Positions 27,465 to 36,182 are shown, counted from the first letter of the stretch. The stretch: 64,000 nt of DNA from Herbiconiux sp. VKM Ac-1786 (GCF_015350805.1 NZ_JADKSG010000002.1:744001-808000), one strand, 5' to 3'. Notes: a model not told the origin generated them from the sequence alone. Translations and numbers: made by a program.

Positions 27465-27487
27465 CAGATCCACCGGATGCGCATCAG
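27454..27487. repeat. 14-bp direct repeat, period 20 bp, at the phosphatase/acetyltransferase junction
   Basis: CGGATGCGCATCAG occurs at 27454-27467 and again at 27474-27487. Each copy carries TGATG on the minus strand, so the duplication produced two stop-start overlaps in series. Confidence 0.9.
27464..27484 (-). CDS. 6-codon bridging mini-ORF between phosphatase and GNAT genes
   Basis: ATG at 27484 overlaps the phosphatase TGA; the frame reads MRIRWI and stops at a TGA that overlaps the GNAT ATG. It is probably translated only as a reinitiation stepping stone. This is inferred from overlaps; no peptide function is implied. Confidence 0.35.
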   Translation of the reverse strand: MRIRWI

Positions 27488-28086
27488 TACGGCTGCGGGT
27501 CGTTCATACCGGTGCGCAGCTCCACCGGCAGGTGCCCGAGGTCGTTGAAGGCGACGAGCTCGGGCAGACGCCCGGTCTTCCAGCGCAGGATCGTCAACCC
27601 GGCGTGCGCGGCGTTCAGGCCGGCCCAGCGCCACTCCGGCGCGTCCATCGCCTCGCGCACGAACCAGGCGATGACGAAGTTGTGCGTGATCAGGAGGTCG
27701 TGGGTGGAGTCGCGGGAGGGGGTGAAGAACTCGGCCACCGCATCCGCCATCTGGGCGCGGCCCGCCTCGACCTCGTCGTCGGTGACGGAGTTGAAGAAGG
27801 GCTCGAAGGTGTGCGGCATCTGCGGCGAGTAGCCCGTGGGCACGCAGTCGAACAGCAGCGCGCTCGGCTGCGGGTCGAGAGCCGGCAGGTGCTCGGACAT
27901 GATCTGCGCGGTCTGCTCCGCACGCTGCAGGGGCGAGTGCCGCACCGAGTCGAAGGGCACTCCCCCGAGCCGGTCGGCGATCAGCCGCGCCTGGCGCTGG
28001 CCGCGGGGCGAGAGCGGGCCGTCGGCGACGCCGTGCTCGGCGTCGAGCTGCTCGCCGTGCCGCACGAGGTAGAGCGTGTGGCCCAT
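27484..28086 (-). CDS. histidine phosphatase family protein
   Basis: 200 residues of the phosphoglycerate mutase-like branch. The catalytic RHG motif is TLYLVRHGEQLD at the N-terminus, a second Arg lies in SVRHSPLQRAEQTAQ, the acid residue in the central loop, and the second His in LLITHNFVIAWFV. Substrate not identifiable. Its ATG overlaps the M16 protease stop (TGATG, one shared base), so it is translationally coupled to that gene. Confidence 0.9.
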   Translation of the reverse strand: MGHTLYLVRHGEQLDAEHGVADGPLSPRGQRQARLIADRLGGVPFDSVRHSPLQRAEQTAQIMSEHLPALDPQPSALLFDCVPTGYSPQMPHTFEPFFNSVTDDEVEAGRAQMADAVAEFFTPSRDSTHDLLITHNFVIAWFVREAMDAPEWRWAGLNAAHAGLTILRWKTGRLPELVAFNDLGHLPVELRTGMNDPQPY

Positions 28087-29447
28087 CAGGCGCCCACCGT
28101 CGCCGCGAACGCGCCCTCGGTGATCGGGCCGACCGCCGCGATGCTCACGGAGCCCTCCAGGAGGGTGCCGGCCAGCTGCTGCACGTCGTCGGCGGTGACC
28201 TCGGAGAGGCGTCGCACGCTCTCGTCGAGGTCGACGAACTCGCCGATCGTCAGCTCGGAGCGGCCGAGGCGGGACATGCGGGTGTCGCTGTCCTCGAGCG
28301 CGAGCGCGGCGGAGCCCGAGAGCTGGCCCGAGGCGCGGCGCAGCTCGTCGGCGGTGATGCCGTCGTCGGCGAGGCGGCGGAGTTCGGACAGCATGAGCTC
28401 GGTGACCGCGCCCTCACGGCCGGGCGTGCATCCGGCGTACATCAGGAAGATGCCCGCGTCGGAGTAGCTCGGCGCATAGGAGTAGACCGAGTACGCCAGG
28501 CCCCGGCGCTCGCGCACCTCCTGGAACAGGCGGGAGGACATGCCGCCGCCGAAGACCGAGTTCAGCACGGCCATGACGGTGCGGCGGTCGTCGGTGGCGA
28601 CGATGCCGGGCAGGCCGACCATGACGCTGGCCTGCTCGGTGGGCTTGGTCACGACGGTGAGCGGATGGCCCGTGTCGAGCGCGACGGGCGTCGTCGAGCG
28701 GCGCGCGCGGGGGGTGGCCGGGGTGCCGAGATCCCATTCCGAGCGCTCGAGCGAGGCGACCACCCGGGCGACGAGCTCGTCGTGGTCGACCGCGCCGGCG
28801 GCCGAGATGACGAGGTCGTTGGGCCGGTAGGCGGCCTTGAAGTGCTCCCAGACGGCCTCGCGCGTGACCGCGCGGATGGCCTCGGGGGTTCCGCCGACGG
28901 GCCGGCCGAGCGGATGCCCGCCCAGCACCGCCTCGAACAGCCGCTCCCCCGCGACGTCCGAGGGGTCGTCCTCGGCCATGGCGAGCTCCTCGAGGATGAC
29001 ACCGCGCTCGGTCTCGAACTCCACCGGATCGAGCAGCGCGGAGGTGACCATGTCGGAGAGCACGTCGACCGCCATCGGCAGGTCGGCGTCGCGCACCTTG
29101 GCGTAGTAGCAGGTGTACTCCTTGCTGGTGACGGCGTTGTGCTCGCCGCCCACGGAGTCGAACGCGATGGCGATGTCGAGCGCCGTGCGCGTCGGGGTGC
29201 CCTTGAACAGCAGGTGCTCGAGGAAGTGGGTGGCGCCGTAGCGCGACGGGGTCGAGCCGACGGCGCCGAGCTCGTCGCGCGAGCCGGCGGCGACCCAGTA
29301 GCCGATGGTCGCGGAGCGCGAGCCCGGGATGTGCTCGGTCAGGATGCGCACGCCGCTCGGGAGGATCGTTCGCCGCACCAGCCCTTCGGCGGCGGTGCCG
29401 ATCGAGAGTTCCGGAAGGTCGAGCGGGAGGTTCACGGCGCTGTTCAT
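28086..29447 (-). CDS. M16 family zinc metallopeptidase
   Basis: 453 residues. The inverted zinc motif HxxEH is present in RYGATHFLEHLLFKGT, with the downstream third ligand Glu expected in ETERGVILEELAMAED. A second M16 half (inactive) begins near residue 220 with RPNDLVISAAGAV. Length matches the actinobacterial processing-peptidase-like proteins often found after pnp. ATG 29447 is 7 nt after TAGGCT. It is followed without gap by the histidine phosphatase. Confidence 0.93.
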   Translation of the reverse strand: MNSAVNLPLDLPELSIGTAAEGLVRRTILPSGVRILTEHIPGSRSATIGYWVAAGSRDELGAVGSTPSRYGATHFLEHLLFKGTPTRTALDIAIAFDSVGGEHNAVTSKEYTCYYAKVRDADLPMAVDVLSDMVTSALLDPVEFETERGVILEELAMAEDDPSDVAGERLFEAVLGGHPLGRPVGGTPEAIRAVTREAVWEHFKAAYRPNDLVISAAGAVDHDELVARVVASLERSEWDLGTPATPRARRSTTPVALDTGHPLTVVTKPTEQASVMVGLPGIVATDDRRTVMAVLNSVFGGGMSSRLFQEVRERRGLAYSVYSYAPSYSDAGIFLMYAGCTPGREGAVTELMLSELRRLADDGITADELRRASGQLSGSAALALEDSDTRMSRLGRSELTIGEFVDLDESVRRLSEVTADDVQQLAGTLLEGSVSIAAVGPITEGAFAATVGA

Positions 29448-29454
29448 CCCTGCC

Positions 29455-29460
29455 AGCCTA
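29455..29460 (-). promoter_or_regulatory. -10 box TAGGCT for the M16 peptidase gene
   Basis: TAGGCT ends 7 nt before ATG 29447. Its TAG is also the stop of the DUF6745-like frame that runs on past the internal TAA. Confidence 0.5.
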
Positions 29461-30270
29461 TCCCGCCCCACCCCACAGACCGTGATGAGCGAAGATCTCC
29501 CAGCCATCCCGCCAGCGCAGGGCCGGCATGCGCTCGGCGTGAGGTCGGGTCTGCTCATCCAGCAGCCGGGAGACCGGCGGATCGCAGATGACGAGGCATC
29601 CCGGCCGCATCCATTAGTGGTCGACCAGCGCACCGGCGGCCGAGAACGGCGCCCAGTCGTCCAGCCCCACCACACCCGCTTCTCGGAGGACGTCGATCAC
29701 GATACCGTCGAAGACACCACCGACGGCGGTCGAGTCGCGATAGGTGAACCAGTCGTCGGGGAGATCCCGATCCAGCTGGCGGCTGACGCAGTGGTCGTTC
29801 GAACTGAAGGCGTCGTCGTACGCGCCCCAGTAGATCTCGTCGAAGCCTGCGCTCCCGATCTCGGACACGGCGCGCGAGGAGACAGCGTTCCACAGTGCGG
29901 AGTCGGCCGGCACCTGCCGGTCGCGCGGGAAGGCCCGCGCCGAGCCGCGGCACTGCGCGTTCACGGCGGCGGCGACGCGTCGTGTCAGGCCGCTCGGGGC
30001 AGTGTCGACCATGCGTGCCTCCGCGGAGGAGAGATCCATCCGCCGGGCGAGCGCGTCGAAGAGCGGGACCAGCCCGACCGCGTAGGCCCCGGCCAAGGGA
30101 GACGCGACCCAGATCACGTAGTCAGGACGTGCGGAGTAGCAGGTGCGGTAGGCCGCGACGAGCATCGCGGTCGCCACCTCGCGGTCGATCGCCCCATTCA
30201 TCGTCATTCTCTGCCGGAATCGACGACCGACCTCCTCGCTCAGGAGGACACGATCGACTTGCACTGACAC
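29458..30270 (-). pseudogene. DUF6745-like gene interrupted by in-frame TAA
   Basis: An intact frame from GTG 30270 encodes 218 residues and stops at TAA (29614-29616). The same frame continues for 51 more codons to TAG 29458 and still looks like protein: ICDPPVSRLLDEQ, then PALRWRDGWEIFAHHGLWG, resembling the family's conserved GPA..W.DG..IY.WHG ending. Upstream, DYVIWVASPLAGAYAVGL also fits DUF6745. This suggests a nonsense mutation in a 270-codon gene, or readthrough. Codon use is less GC-biased than neighbours, hinting at transfer. The 218-residue product could still be made. Family assignment is from memory of the pattern. Confidence 0.6.
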
Positions 30271-30276
30271 ATGCTC

Positions 30277-30282
30277 AGCTTA
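30277..30282 (-). promoter_or_regulatory. -10 box TAAGCT for the DUF6745-like gene
   Basis: TAAGCT ends exactly 6 nt before GTG 30270, so the promoter appears intact even though the gene is interrupted. Confidence 0.5.
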
Positions 30283-30302
30283 GATCACGGCGGGAGGACG
30301 AC

Positions 30303-30336
30303 GGATGCCCGCCCCGGCGAACCGGGACGGGCATCC
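30303..30336 (-). terminator. hairpin downstream of pnp
   Basis: GGATGCCCG and CCCGG arms fold back with a single internal mismatch around a 4-nt loop, 22 nt after the pnp stop. There is no T tract on the minus strand; it could be a terminator or an RNA 3'-end stabiliser. Confidence 0.55.
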
Positions 30337-30357
30337 TTCGTGCAGGTGGTGCGGCTA

Positions 30358-32628
30358 TCAGGCCTCTGCGGGGACCTCGACGGGCTCGCCGTCGGCGGTC
30401 TCGGAGATCACCGGAGCGAGCGACAGCTTTCCGCGGTCGTCGATCTTCGTGATCTGCACCAGGATCTTCTGGCCGACGCCGAGCACGTCCTCGACGTTCT
30501 CGACGCGCTTGCCACCGGCGAGCTTGCGCACCTCGGAGATGTGCAGCAGGCCGTCCTTGCCCGGGAGCAGGGAGACGAACGCACCGAAGGTCGCGAGCTT
30601 CACGACGGTGCCGAGGAACTGCTCACCGACCTCGGGGTTCTGCGGGTTCGCGATGGCGTTGACCTGCTGGCGGGCGGCCTCGGCCGAGGGGCCGTCGACG
30701 GCGCCGATGTAGACGGTACCGTCCTCCTCGATGGAGATGTCGGCGCCGGTCTCGTCCTGGATCGCGTTGATCGTCTTGCCCTTCGGGCCGATCAGCTCGC
30801 CGATCTTGTCGACGGGGATCTGCACCGAGATGACGCGCGGCGCGGTGGGCGCCAGCTCGTCGGGCTCGTCGATGGCGGCGTTCAGCACGGAGAGGATCGC
30901 GTCGCGCGCGGCCTTCGCCTGCTTCAGCGCACCGTCGAGCACGGCGGTGGGGATGCCGTCGAGCTTGGTGTCGAGCTGGATCGCGGTGACGAACTCGCTG
31001 GTGCCGGCGACCTTGAAGTCCATGTCGCCGAGCGCGTCTTCGGCGCCAAGGATGTCGGTGAGCGCCGCGTAGCGGGTCTCGCCGTCGACCTCGTCGGAGA
31101 CGAGGCCCATCGCGATGCCGGCGACGGGTGCGCGCAGCGGCACACCGGCGTTCAGCAGCGACAGGGTCGACGCGCAGACGGAGCCCATCGAGGTGGAGCC
31201 GTTGGACCCGAGGGCCTCGGACACCTGACGGATGGCGTAGGGGAACTCCTCGCGCGACGGCAGCACCGGCACGAGGGCGCGCTCGGCGAGGAACCCGTGC
31301 CCGATCTCGCGACGCTTCGGCGAACCCACGCGGCCGGTCTCACCGGTCGAGTAGGGCGGGAAATTGTAGTGGTGCAGGTAGCGCTTGTGCGTGATCGGCG
31401 ACAGCGAGTCGATCTGCTGCTCCATCTTCAGCATGTTCAGCGTGGTGACACCCAGGATCTGGGTCTCGCCGCGCTGGAAGATGGCGGAGCCGTGCACGCG
31501 CGGGATGACCGCGACCTCGGCGTCGAGCGGGCGGATGTCGGCCAGGCCGCGCCCGTCGATGCGCACGCCGTCGCGGAGGATGCGGCCGCGGACGACCACC
31601 TTCGTGACGGACTTGTATGCCGCGGAGACCATCGGGGGCACGTCGCCACCGAGCTCGCCGGCGTCGACCTTGGTCTGGATGGCGGCCTTGACGCGCTCCT
31701 TGAGGGCGTCGTCGGCGTTCTGGCGCTCGGTCTTGTCGGCGATCTGGTAGATGCCCACCAGCTCGTCGTAGGCGAGCTCGGCGACCGCGTCGTAGGCCTG
31801 CTGGGTGTAGGGCAGGAAGATCGGGTATTCCTTGATCTCCTTGGCGGCCTGGTCGGCGAGCGACTTCTGCGCCTCGACGAGCTGCTTGATGAAGGGCTTG
31901 GCGGCCTCGAGGCCCTCGGCCACGACGGCCTCGTTCGGCTTGGTGGCGCCGCCCTTGATCAGGTTCCAGCTGTTCTCGGTGGCCTCGGCCTCGACCATCA
32001 TGATGGCGACGTCGGACGAGCCGTCCTTGTTCTCGACCACGCGGCCGGCGACGACCAGGTCGAACACCGCATCCTGCAGCTGCGAGAACTTGGGGAACGC
32101 GACCCACTGGTCGGGCTCGGTGCCGTAGCCCGGCATGAGCGCGAGGCGGATGCCGCCGATCGGGCCCGAGAAGGGCACGCCCGAGATCTGGCTCGACGCG
32201 GAGGCCGCGTTGATGGCCAGCGAGTCGTAGAACTCGTCGGGGGCGATGCTCAGCACGGTGATGACGACCTGCACCTCGTTGCGGAGGCCGGTGATGAACG
32301 ACGGGCGCAGCGGCCGGTCGATCAGACGGCAGACGAGGATCGCCTCGGTGGAGGGGCGGCCCTCACGACGGAAGAACGAGCCGGGGATCTTGCCGGCGGC
32401 GTAGCTGCGCTCCTCGACGTCGATCGTCAGCGGGAAGAAGTCGAAGTTGTCTTTGGGGTGCTTGCCGATGCTCGTGGCGCTCAGCAGCATGGTGTCGTCG
32501 TCGAGGTAGGCGGCGACGGCTCCCTGGGCCTGCTGCGCGAGGCGGCCGGTCTCGAAGCGGACGGTGCGCTTGCCGTACTTGCCGTTGTCGATGACGGCTT
32601 CGGCGAACTTGATCTCAGGACCTTCCAA
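30358..32628 (-). CDS. pnp: polyribonucleotide nucleotidyltransferase (PNPase)
   Basis: 756 residues; phosphorolytic 3'-5' exoribonuclease and polymerase of the RNA degradation machinery. Two RNase PH-like halves: the first includes [20 protein letters not shown] and [20 protein letters not shown], the second [13 protein letters not shown]-type sequence ([19 protein letters not shown]) and the [19 protein letters not shown] metal segment. KH domain near residues 595-655 ([19 protein letters not shown]) and S1 domain at the end. Start TTG 32628 with AAAGGAG 9 nt before it. Usually adjacent to rpsO; here 3.6 kb separates them. Confidence 0.97.
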   Translation of the reverse strand: MEGPEIKFAEAVIDNGKYGKRTVRFETGRLAQQAQGAVAAYLDDDTMLLSATSIGKHPKDNFDFFPLTIDVEERSYAAGKIPGSFFRREGRPSTEAILVCRLIDRPLRPSFITGLRNEVQVVITVLSIAPDEFYDSLAINAASASSQISGVPFSGPIGGIRLALMPGYGTEPDQWVAFPKFSQLQDAVFDLVVAGRVVENKDGSSDVAIMMVEAEATENSWNLIKGGATKPNEAVVAEGLEAAKPFIKQLVEAQKSLADQAAKEIKEYPIFLPYTQQAYDAVAELAYDELVGIYQIADKTERQNADDALKERVKAAIQTKVDAGELGGDVPPMVSAAYKSVTKVVVRGRILRDGVRIDGRGLADIRPLDAEVAVIPRVHGSAIFQRGETQILGVTTLNMLKMEQQIDSLSPITHKRYLHHYNFPPYSTGETGRVGSPKRREIGHGFLAERALVPVLPSREEFPYAIRQVSEALGSNGSTSMGSVCASTLSLLNAGVPLRAPVAGIAMGLVSDEVDGETRYAALTDILGAEDALGDMDFKVAGTSEFVTAIQLDTKLDGIPTAVLDGALKQAKAARDAILSVLNAAIDEPDELAPTAPRVISVQIPVDKIGELIGPKGKTINAIQDETGADISIEEDGTVYIGAVDGPSAEAARQQVNAIANPQNPEVGEQFLGTVVKLATFGAFVSLLPGKDGLLHISEVRKLAGGKRVENVEDVLGVGQKILVQITKIDDRGKLSLAPVISETADGEPVEVPAEA

Positions 32629-32818
32629 GAGGTCTTTCTCCTTTGTTTAGCGTCGCAGCCCCGTGTGGGCCACGACTCCTCGCGTCGGAGCAGCGGTGAT
32701 TCTCACCAGCACAGCTGGTCACCAGTAGAAGGACTCCGGATGCTCTCCGGAACGCCACCACCGAGGACCAGCCGCTCGATCGTACGAAGATCGGCCTGCT
32801 CTCGACGGTGAGAGTCTA
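32629..32818 (-). promoter_or_regulatory. pnp promoter (TAGACT at 32813-32818) and long structured 5' leader
   Basis: A TAGACT -10 predicts a leader of about 180 nt. It contains several small perfect stems, for example CCGGA/TCCGG, CCAGC/GCTGG and GGTGA/TCACC, before the AAAGGAG site. PNPase autoregulates through its leader in other bacteria, so this stretch is a candidate control region. No gene is seen in it. Confidence 0.45.
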
Positions 32819-32850
32819 TCAGTCCGGGCCTGGATGGCCGCGGTGGCGCG

Positions 32851-33432
32851 CTACAGGACGATCTCGACCCGGCGCGGACGGTCGGTGCCGACGACGGTCA
32901 CGGGAACGGTCGCGGCCCGCCCGGAGGCGGCGACGCCCCGCAGCGCCTCGTCGACCCGTGCGTCGACCTCCCGCGGCACGAAGCCCACCCGGTGCACTCC
33001 CCCGGCGTCGTCGACCAGATCGACGGCGACCCGCAGCTCCCGGCCGAGCCACCGGCTCGCGTCGGGCGTCAGCACGGCCCGCACGGTGCGCGACTTCGCC
33101 ACGGCCGCCTCGATCGCGGTCTGCCGCCGCTCGCTCTCGACGACCCGGGTCGTCACGGGCACCTCCCCGAGCCCCGGGAAGGGCACGAGCTCGACGCCGG
33201 CGACGTCGTGCCGGGAGTTCTCGCTGTCGTGTCCCTTCTTGCGAAGCAGCGGCACGATCAGCGCCAGCGCCGCCGCGACGGCGATCGCGAGCAGCAGCAC
33301 CGACGCGATCGGGCCCAGCACCGGCAGCGAGGGCCGGGCGACGAGACTCGCGGCCATCGCCGCCACGAGCACGACGGCGAACAGCAGCGCCTCCCAGCGC
33401 CAGAGCGGCTTGAATCGGCGACGGGCTTCCAT
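32851..33432 (-). CDS. hypothetical two-helix membrane protein
   Basis: 193 residues. After a basic start (MEARRRFKPLWRWE) come two hydrophobic helices, ALLFAVVLVAAMAASLVA and IASVLLLAIAVAAALALIVP, then a soluble domain of about 125 residues with a beta-strand pattern (VRAVLTPDASRWLGRELRVA, VPVTVVGTDRPRRVEIVL). No family recognised. It sits 6 bp after the methyltransferase gene on the same strand, so it likely ends that operon. Confidence 0.7.
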   Translation of the reverse strand: MEARRRFKPLWRWEALLFAVVLVAAMAASLVARPSLPVLGPIASVLLLAIAVAAALALIVPLLRKKGHDSENSRHDVAGVELVPFPGLGEVPVTTRVVESERRQTAIEAAVAKSRTVRAVLTPDASRWLGRELRVAVDLVDDAGGVHRVGFVPREVDARVDEALRGVAASGRAATVPVTVVGTDRPRRVEIVL

Positions 33433-33437
33433 GCCCT

Positions 33438-34193
33438 CTACTCTGCCGTACCGGCGGCCTCGGGTTTGGCGGCGTAGCTCAGCAGCAGGCGGTAGGGCGA
33501 CTGCGACTCGACCGTCCAGCCGCGCCGGGCGACGACCGCGAGCTCGCCCTCGGTGTAGCTGCGGCGGATGGAGGTGAGCCCGTCCTGCCGGAGGAACGAG
33601 TGGCGGAACACCGGCAGCGGCAGCGCCGTCAGCAGCCAGTACGCGGCGTACGCCCCGCGGCTCCTGCGGATGTCGCTGTGGATGGCGAGCCCGCGCGTGA
33701 GCAGCTCGCAGTCGATCAGCAGGTCCTCGAGCTCGACCGGTGTGAGGTGGTGCAGCACGTGGTTGGAGATGACGAAGTCCCAGCGCTGGGCGACGTCGAC
33801 GAACTGGGAGCTGTTCGCACGGGCGAAGCGCACCCCGTCGGGGTTGGGGGCGTCCTGGGCCTCGGCGATGGCCCGCGCATCCGGATCGATGCCGACCACG
33901 GTGAGCTGCAGCCCGTCGCGCTTCGCCCAGCGCGCGATGGCCCGCGCGATGTCGCCGCCGCCGCAGCCGACGTCGAGCAGCGTCGAGGGCTCGGTGGCCG
34001 AGAGCAGCGGCTTGATGCGCTCGGTGTAGGTGCCCCGCCAGCCGGCGACGAGCCGGTTCATCGTGCGGAACTGCCGGTAGGTTCGGGCGAGCAGCTCGGG
34101 GTCGGCGTCGTCGTGATCCATCAGCTCGCGCGCGTCGACGGCGCGCTTGCGCAGCGGCCGCGCGCCGGGGGGCTTGCGCTCGAGCCGGGCCAT
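33438..34193 (-). CDS. class I SAM-dependent methyltransferase beside type III PKS
   Basis: 251 residues. SAM motif I is STLLDVGCGGGDIARAIARW, the acidic ribose-binding residue lies in VVGIDPDARAIAEAQ, and motif IV is WDFVISNHVLHHLTPVELEDLL. The N-terminal RTYRQFRTMNRLVAGWRGTY and a C-terminal substrate region with hydrophobic LLTALPLPVFRHSFL match methyltransferases that accompany bacterial alkylresorcinol or alkylpyrone synthases. Its ATG overlaps the PKS stop (TGATG), so the two are made together. Probable role: O-methylation of the PKS product. Confidence 0.85.
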   Translation of the reverse strand: MARLERKPPGARPLRKRAVDARELMDHDDADPELLARTYRQFRTMNRLVAGWRGTYTERIKPLLSATEPSTLLDVGCGGGDIARAIARWAKRDGLQLTVVGIDPDARAIAEAQDAPNPDGVRFARANSSQFVDVAQRWDFVISNHVLHHLTPVELEDLLIDCELLTRGLAIHSDIRRSRGAYAAYWLLTALPLPVFRHSFLRQDGLTSIRRSYTEGELAVVARRGWTVESQSPYRLLLSYAAKPEAAGTAE

Positions 34194-35347
34194 CAGCCGG
34201 CCGGTCTCAGGGTGAACAGGCCCGACTCGACGGTGAGCCCGGGGCCGAAGGCCATCGCGCAGACGCGTTCGGTGGGGCGCGCGGCGGCGGGCCGCGCATC
34301 CATCGTGCCCGTCACGAGCGCCTGGTCGAGGATCGCCTTCAGCACGAACAGCACGGTCGCGCTCGACATGTTGCCGTAGTCGCGCAGCACCTCGCGGGAG
34401 GGCCCGAGCTGGGCCGGCGTGAGTTCGAGGGTCTGCTCGACGCGGTCCAGGATGCTCCGCCCACCGGGATGGATGGCCCAGTGCGACGCGGCCTGCGCTC
34501 CGGCCGAGCCCAGCAGCGGTGCCAGGGCGGTGCGGATGTTCTGCTCGATGATCTTGGGCACGTAGCTGGAGAGCACCATCTCGAAGCCGTGGTCACCGAT
34601 GGTCCAGGCCATGTCGGCCTCGCCGTCGGGCACGATCGTGCTGACGAACTCGTCGAGCTCGAGCGTCGGGTACGCGGAGGCGCCGGTGTCGCGGGCCGTG
34701 ACGACCGCGGCGGCCGCCCCGTCGGCGAACACCGAGGAGGCGACGATCTGGTCGGGCTCGTTCGAGGAGCGCACGTGCAGGGTGCAGAGCTCGACGCAGA
34801 CGACGAGCACCACGGCCTCGGGGTCGGCGTCGCAGAACGCCTTCGCGATGCGCAGCGCGGGGAAGGCGGCGTAGCAGCCCATGAAACCGACGTGGTGGCG
34901 CTGCACCGAGTCGGCGAGGCCGAGCTCGCGCTGCAGCGCCCAGTCGGGGCCGGGCGCGAAGAAGCCGGTGCAGGAGGCGGTCACGACGTGGGTGACGTCG
35001 GCGGCCGTGATGCCGGGGGCGAGTGCGTCGAGGGCCCGACGCGCGGCGGTCACCGCGAGGCCGGGAGCGTGCCCGACGTAGAGCCGGTTGCGCTCGCCGG
35101 TCGACGGCGACGAGAACGCCCTGGTCGCGGCGTCGACGAACAGCTCGGTCGGGGCGCGGCCGTCGGCGGCGAGCTCGTCGAGCACGGTGTGCCGGGTGCG
35201 GATGCCGGAGGAGTCGAAGGAGGTGGCGACCAGTCGCTGCCCGAGCCTCGTCAGCCCGGGCTGCGCGGCGAAGAGGTCGCGCACCGCCTCCTGAGCGAGC
35301 TCGGTGGGGGGCACGGCCGTCTGGATGGATCGGATGCTCGCGGCCAT
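34193..35347 (-). CDS. type III polyketide synthase (chalcone/stilbene synthase fold)
   Basis: 384 residues; homodimeric iterative ketosynthase condensing a CoA starter with malonyl-CoA. The catalytic triad is complete: Cys in VVTASCTGFFAPGPD, His in HWAIHPGGRSILDRVE and Asn in DYGNMSSATVLFVLK. Conserved GFMGCYAAFPALRIA and SVFADGAAAAVV are also present. ATG 35347 is chosen; a TTG four codons upstream is possible. With the methyltransferase it resembles resorcinol or pyrone lipid loci. No separate oxidase gene is adjacent. Confidence 0.92.
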   Translation of the reverse strand: MAASIRSIQTAVPPTELAQEAVRDLFAAQPGLTRLGQRLVATSFDSSGIRTRHTVLDELAADGRAPTELFVDAATRAFSSPSTGERNRLYVGHAPGLAVTAARRALDALAPGITAADVTHVVTASCTGFFAPGPDWALQRELGLADSVQRHHVGFMGCYAAFPALRIAKAFCDADPEAVVLVVCVELCTLHVRSSNEPDQIVASSVFADGAAAAVVTARDTGASAYPTLELDEFVSTIVPDGEADMAWTIGDHGFEMVLSSYVPKIIEQNIRTALAPLLGSAGAQAASHWAIHPGGRSILDRVEQTLELTPAQLGPSREVLRDYGNMSSATVLFVLKAILDQALVTGTMDARPAAARPTERVCAMAFGPGLTVESGLFTLRPAG

Positions 35348-35391
35348 CTGCTCATCCAAGCACGAACGGCTGGGCCTCGCCCCGGGGTTGC

Positions 35392-35452
35392 GTCAGCGCG
35401 CCGGGAACATGCCCGACGGCCCGTGTCAGCGCGCCGGGAACATGCCCGACGG
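35392..35452. repeat. 33-bp-period duplication of the FMN reductase gene end
   Basis: A 28-bp sequence at 35425-35452, which encodes the last residues (PSGMFPAR and stop) of the FMN reductase, is repeated perfectly at 35392-35419, 33 bp downstream. The extra copy lies after the stop, in the gap before the PKS start. The period equals 11 codons. Confidence 0.95.
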
Positions 35453-36055
35453 GTCGAACGAGGCGTCCAGGGCGAACGGGTCGACGAACTCCTCGGAGCG
35501 TGTCGAGACCGCGACCTGGGCGGCGAGCTCGCGCCCGGCGCGGCGGATGCGGTCGGGCAGCGAGGCGGTTCCGGTGACGTCGGCTCCCCCGCCCCAGTCC
35601 TCGCTCGCGGCGAAGACGGCGGTGGGCAGCACGATCGCGCGGAGGTAGGAGAACAGCGGCCGCACGGCATGGTCGAGCGCCAGCGAGTGCCGTGAGGTGC
35701 CGCCGGTGGCGGCGATCAGCACGGGCAGTCCGGTGAGGGCGGCGTTGTCGATCACGTCGAAGAACGACTTGAACAGGCCGCTGTAGCTCGCGGTGAAGAT
35801 CGGGGTCACGGCGATGAGGCCGTCGGCGCGGCTCACGGCGTCGAGCGCGCTCTGCAGCCGGGGGCTCGCGAAGCCGGTGAGCAGGTTGTTCGTGATGTCC
35901 TGGGCGAGGTCGCGCAGCTCGATCACCTCGAGGTCGACGGATGCTCCGCGGAGGTCGAGCTCACCGAGAGCGGCCTCGGTCAGACGGTCGGCGAGCAGCC
36001 GGGTGCTCGAGGGCTGGCTCAGGCCGGCGCTGACGACGACGAGCTTCTTCGACAT
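35426..36055 (-). CDS. NADPH-dependent FMN reductase, CE1759-like
   Basis: 209 residues of the flavodoxin-like reductase fold. The start KKLVVVSAGLSQPSSTRLLAD binds FMN phosphate; VTPIFTASYSGLFKSFFDVID is the family loop, followed by PVLIAATGGTSRHSLALDHAVRP (given here in two parts: PVLIAATGGTSRHS and LALDHAVRP). It matches the group usually paired with a luciferase-like monooxygenase, but no such gene is in the window. GGAGGGATCC precedes ATG 36055. A CATGC/GCATG inverted repeat lies upstream. Its 3' end has been duplicated. Confidence 0.85.
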   Translation of the reverse strand: MSKKLVVVSAGLSQPSSTRLLADRLTEAALGELDLRGASVDLEVIELRDLAQDITNNLLTGFASPRLQSALDAVSRADGLIAVTPIFTASYSGLFKSFFDVIDNAALTGLPVLIAATGGTSRHSLALDHAVRPLFSYLRAIVLPTAVFAASEDWGGGADVTGTASLPDRIRRAGRELAAQVAVSTRSEEFVDPFALDASFDPSGMFPAR

Positions 36056-36077
36056 GGTGGATCCCTCCGGAAAACTT

Positions 36078-36091
36078 CATGCGTTTGCATG
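36078..36091. promoter_or_regulatory. inverted repeat CATGC-N4-GCATG upstream of the FMN reductase
   Basis: 5-bp perfect arms with a 4-nt spacer, 22 bp upstream of the start codon. Suitable as an operator for a small dimeric regulator; none can be named. Confidence 0.35.
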
Positions 36092-36138
36092 TACCCCATG
36101 TAACGATCCGACCGGGAGTGGTATTCCCGAATGCAGAA

Positions 36139-36166
36139 CGGGCCGCCACCCGAAGGTGACGACCCG
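36139..36166 (-). terminator. rpsO terminator with UUCG tetraloop
   Basis: On the minus strand 12 positions pair (two as G-U) around the loop TTCG, followed by TTCTGCATTC. UUCG-capped GC-rich stems are very stable, and the location about 60 nt after rpsO fits a terminator or 3' stabiliser. Confidence 0.65.
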
Positions 36167-36182
36167 TCCAAGCGGTACGTCT

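Noticed and set aside
29614-29616. In-frame stop as a selenocysteine codon
   Set aside because: The stop is TAA, not TGA, and no selenocysteine insertion structure or Sec genes are seen.
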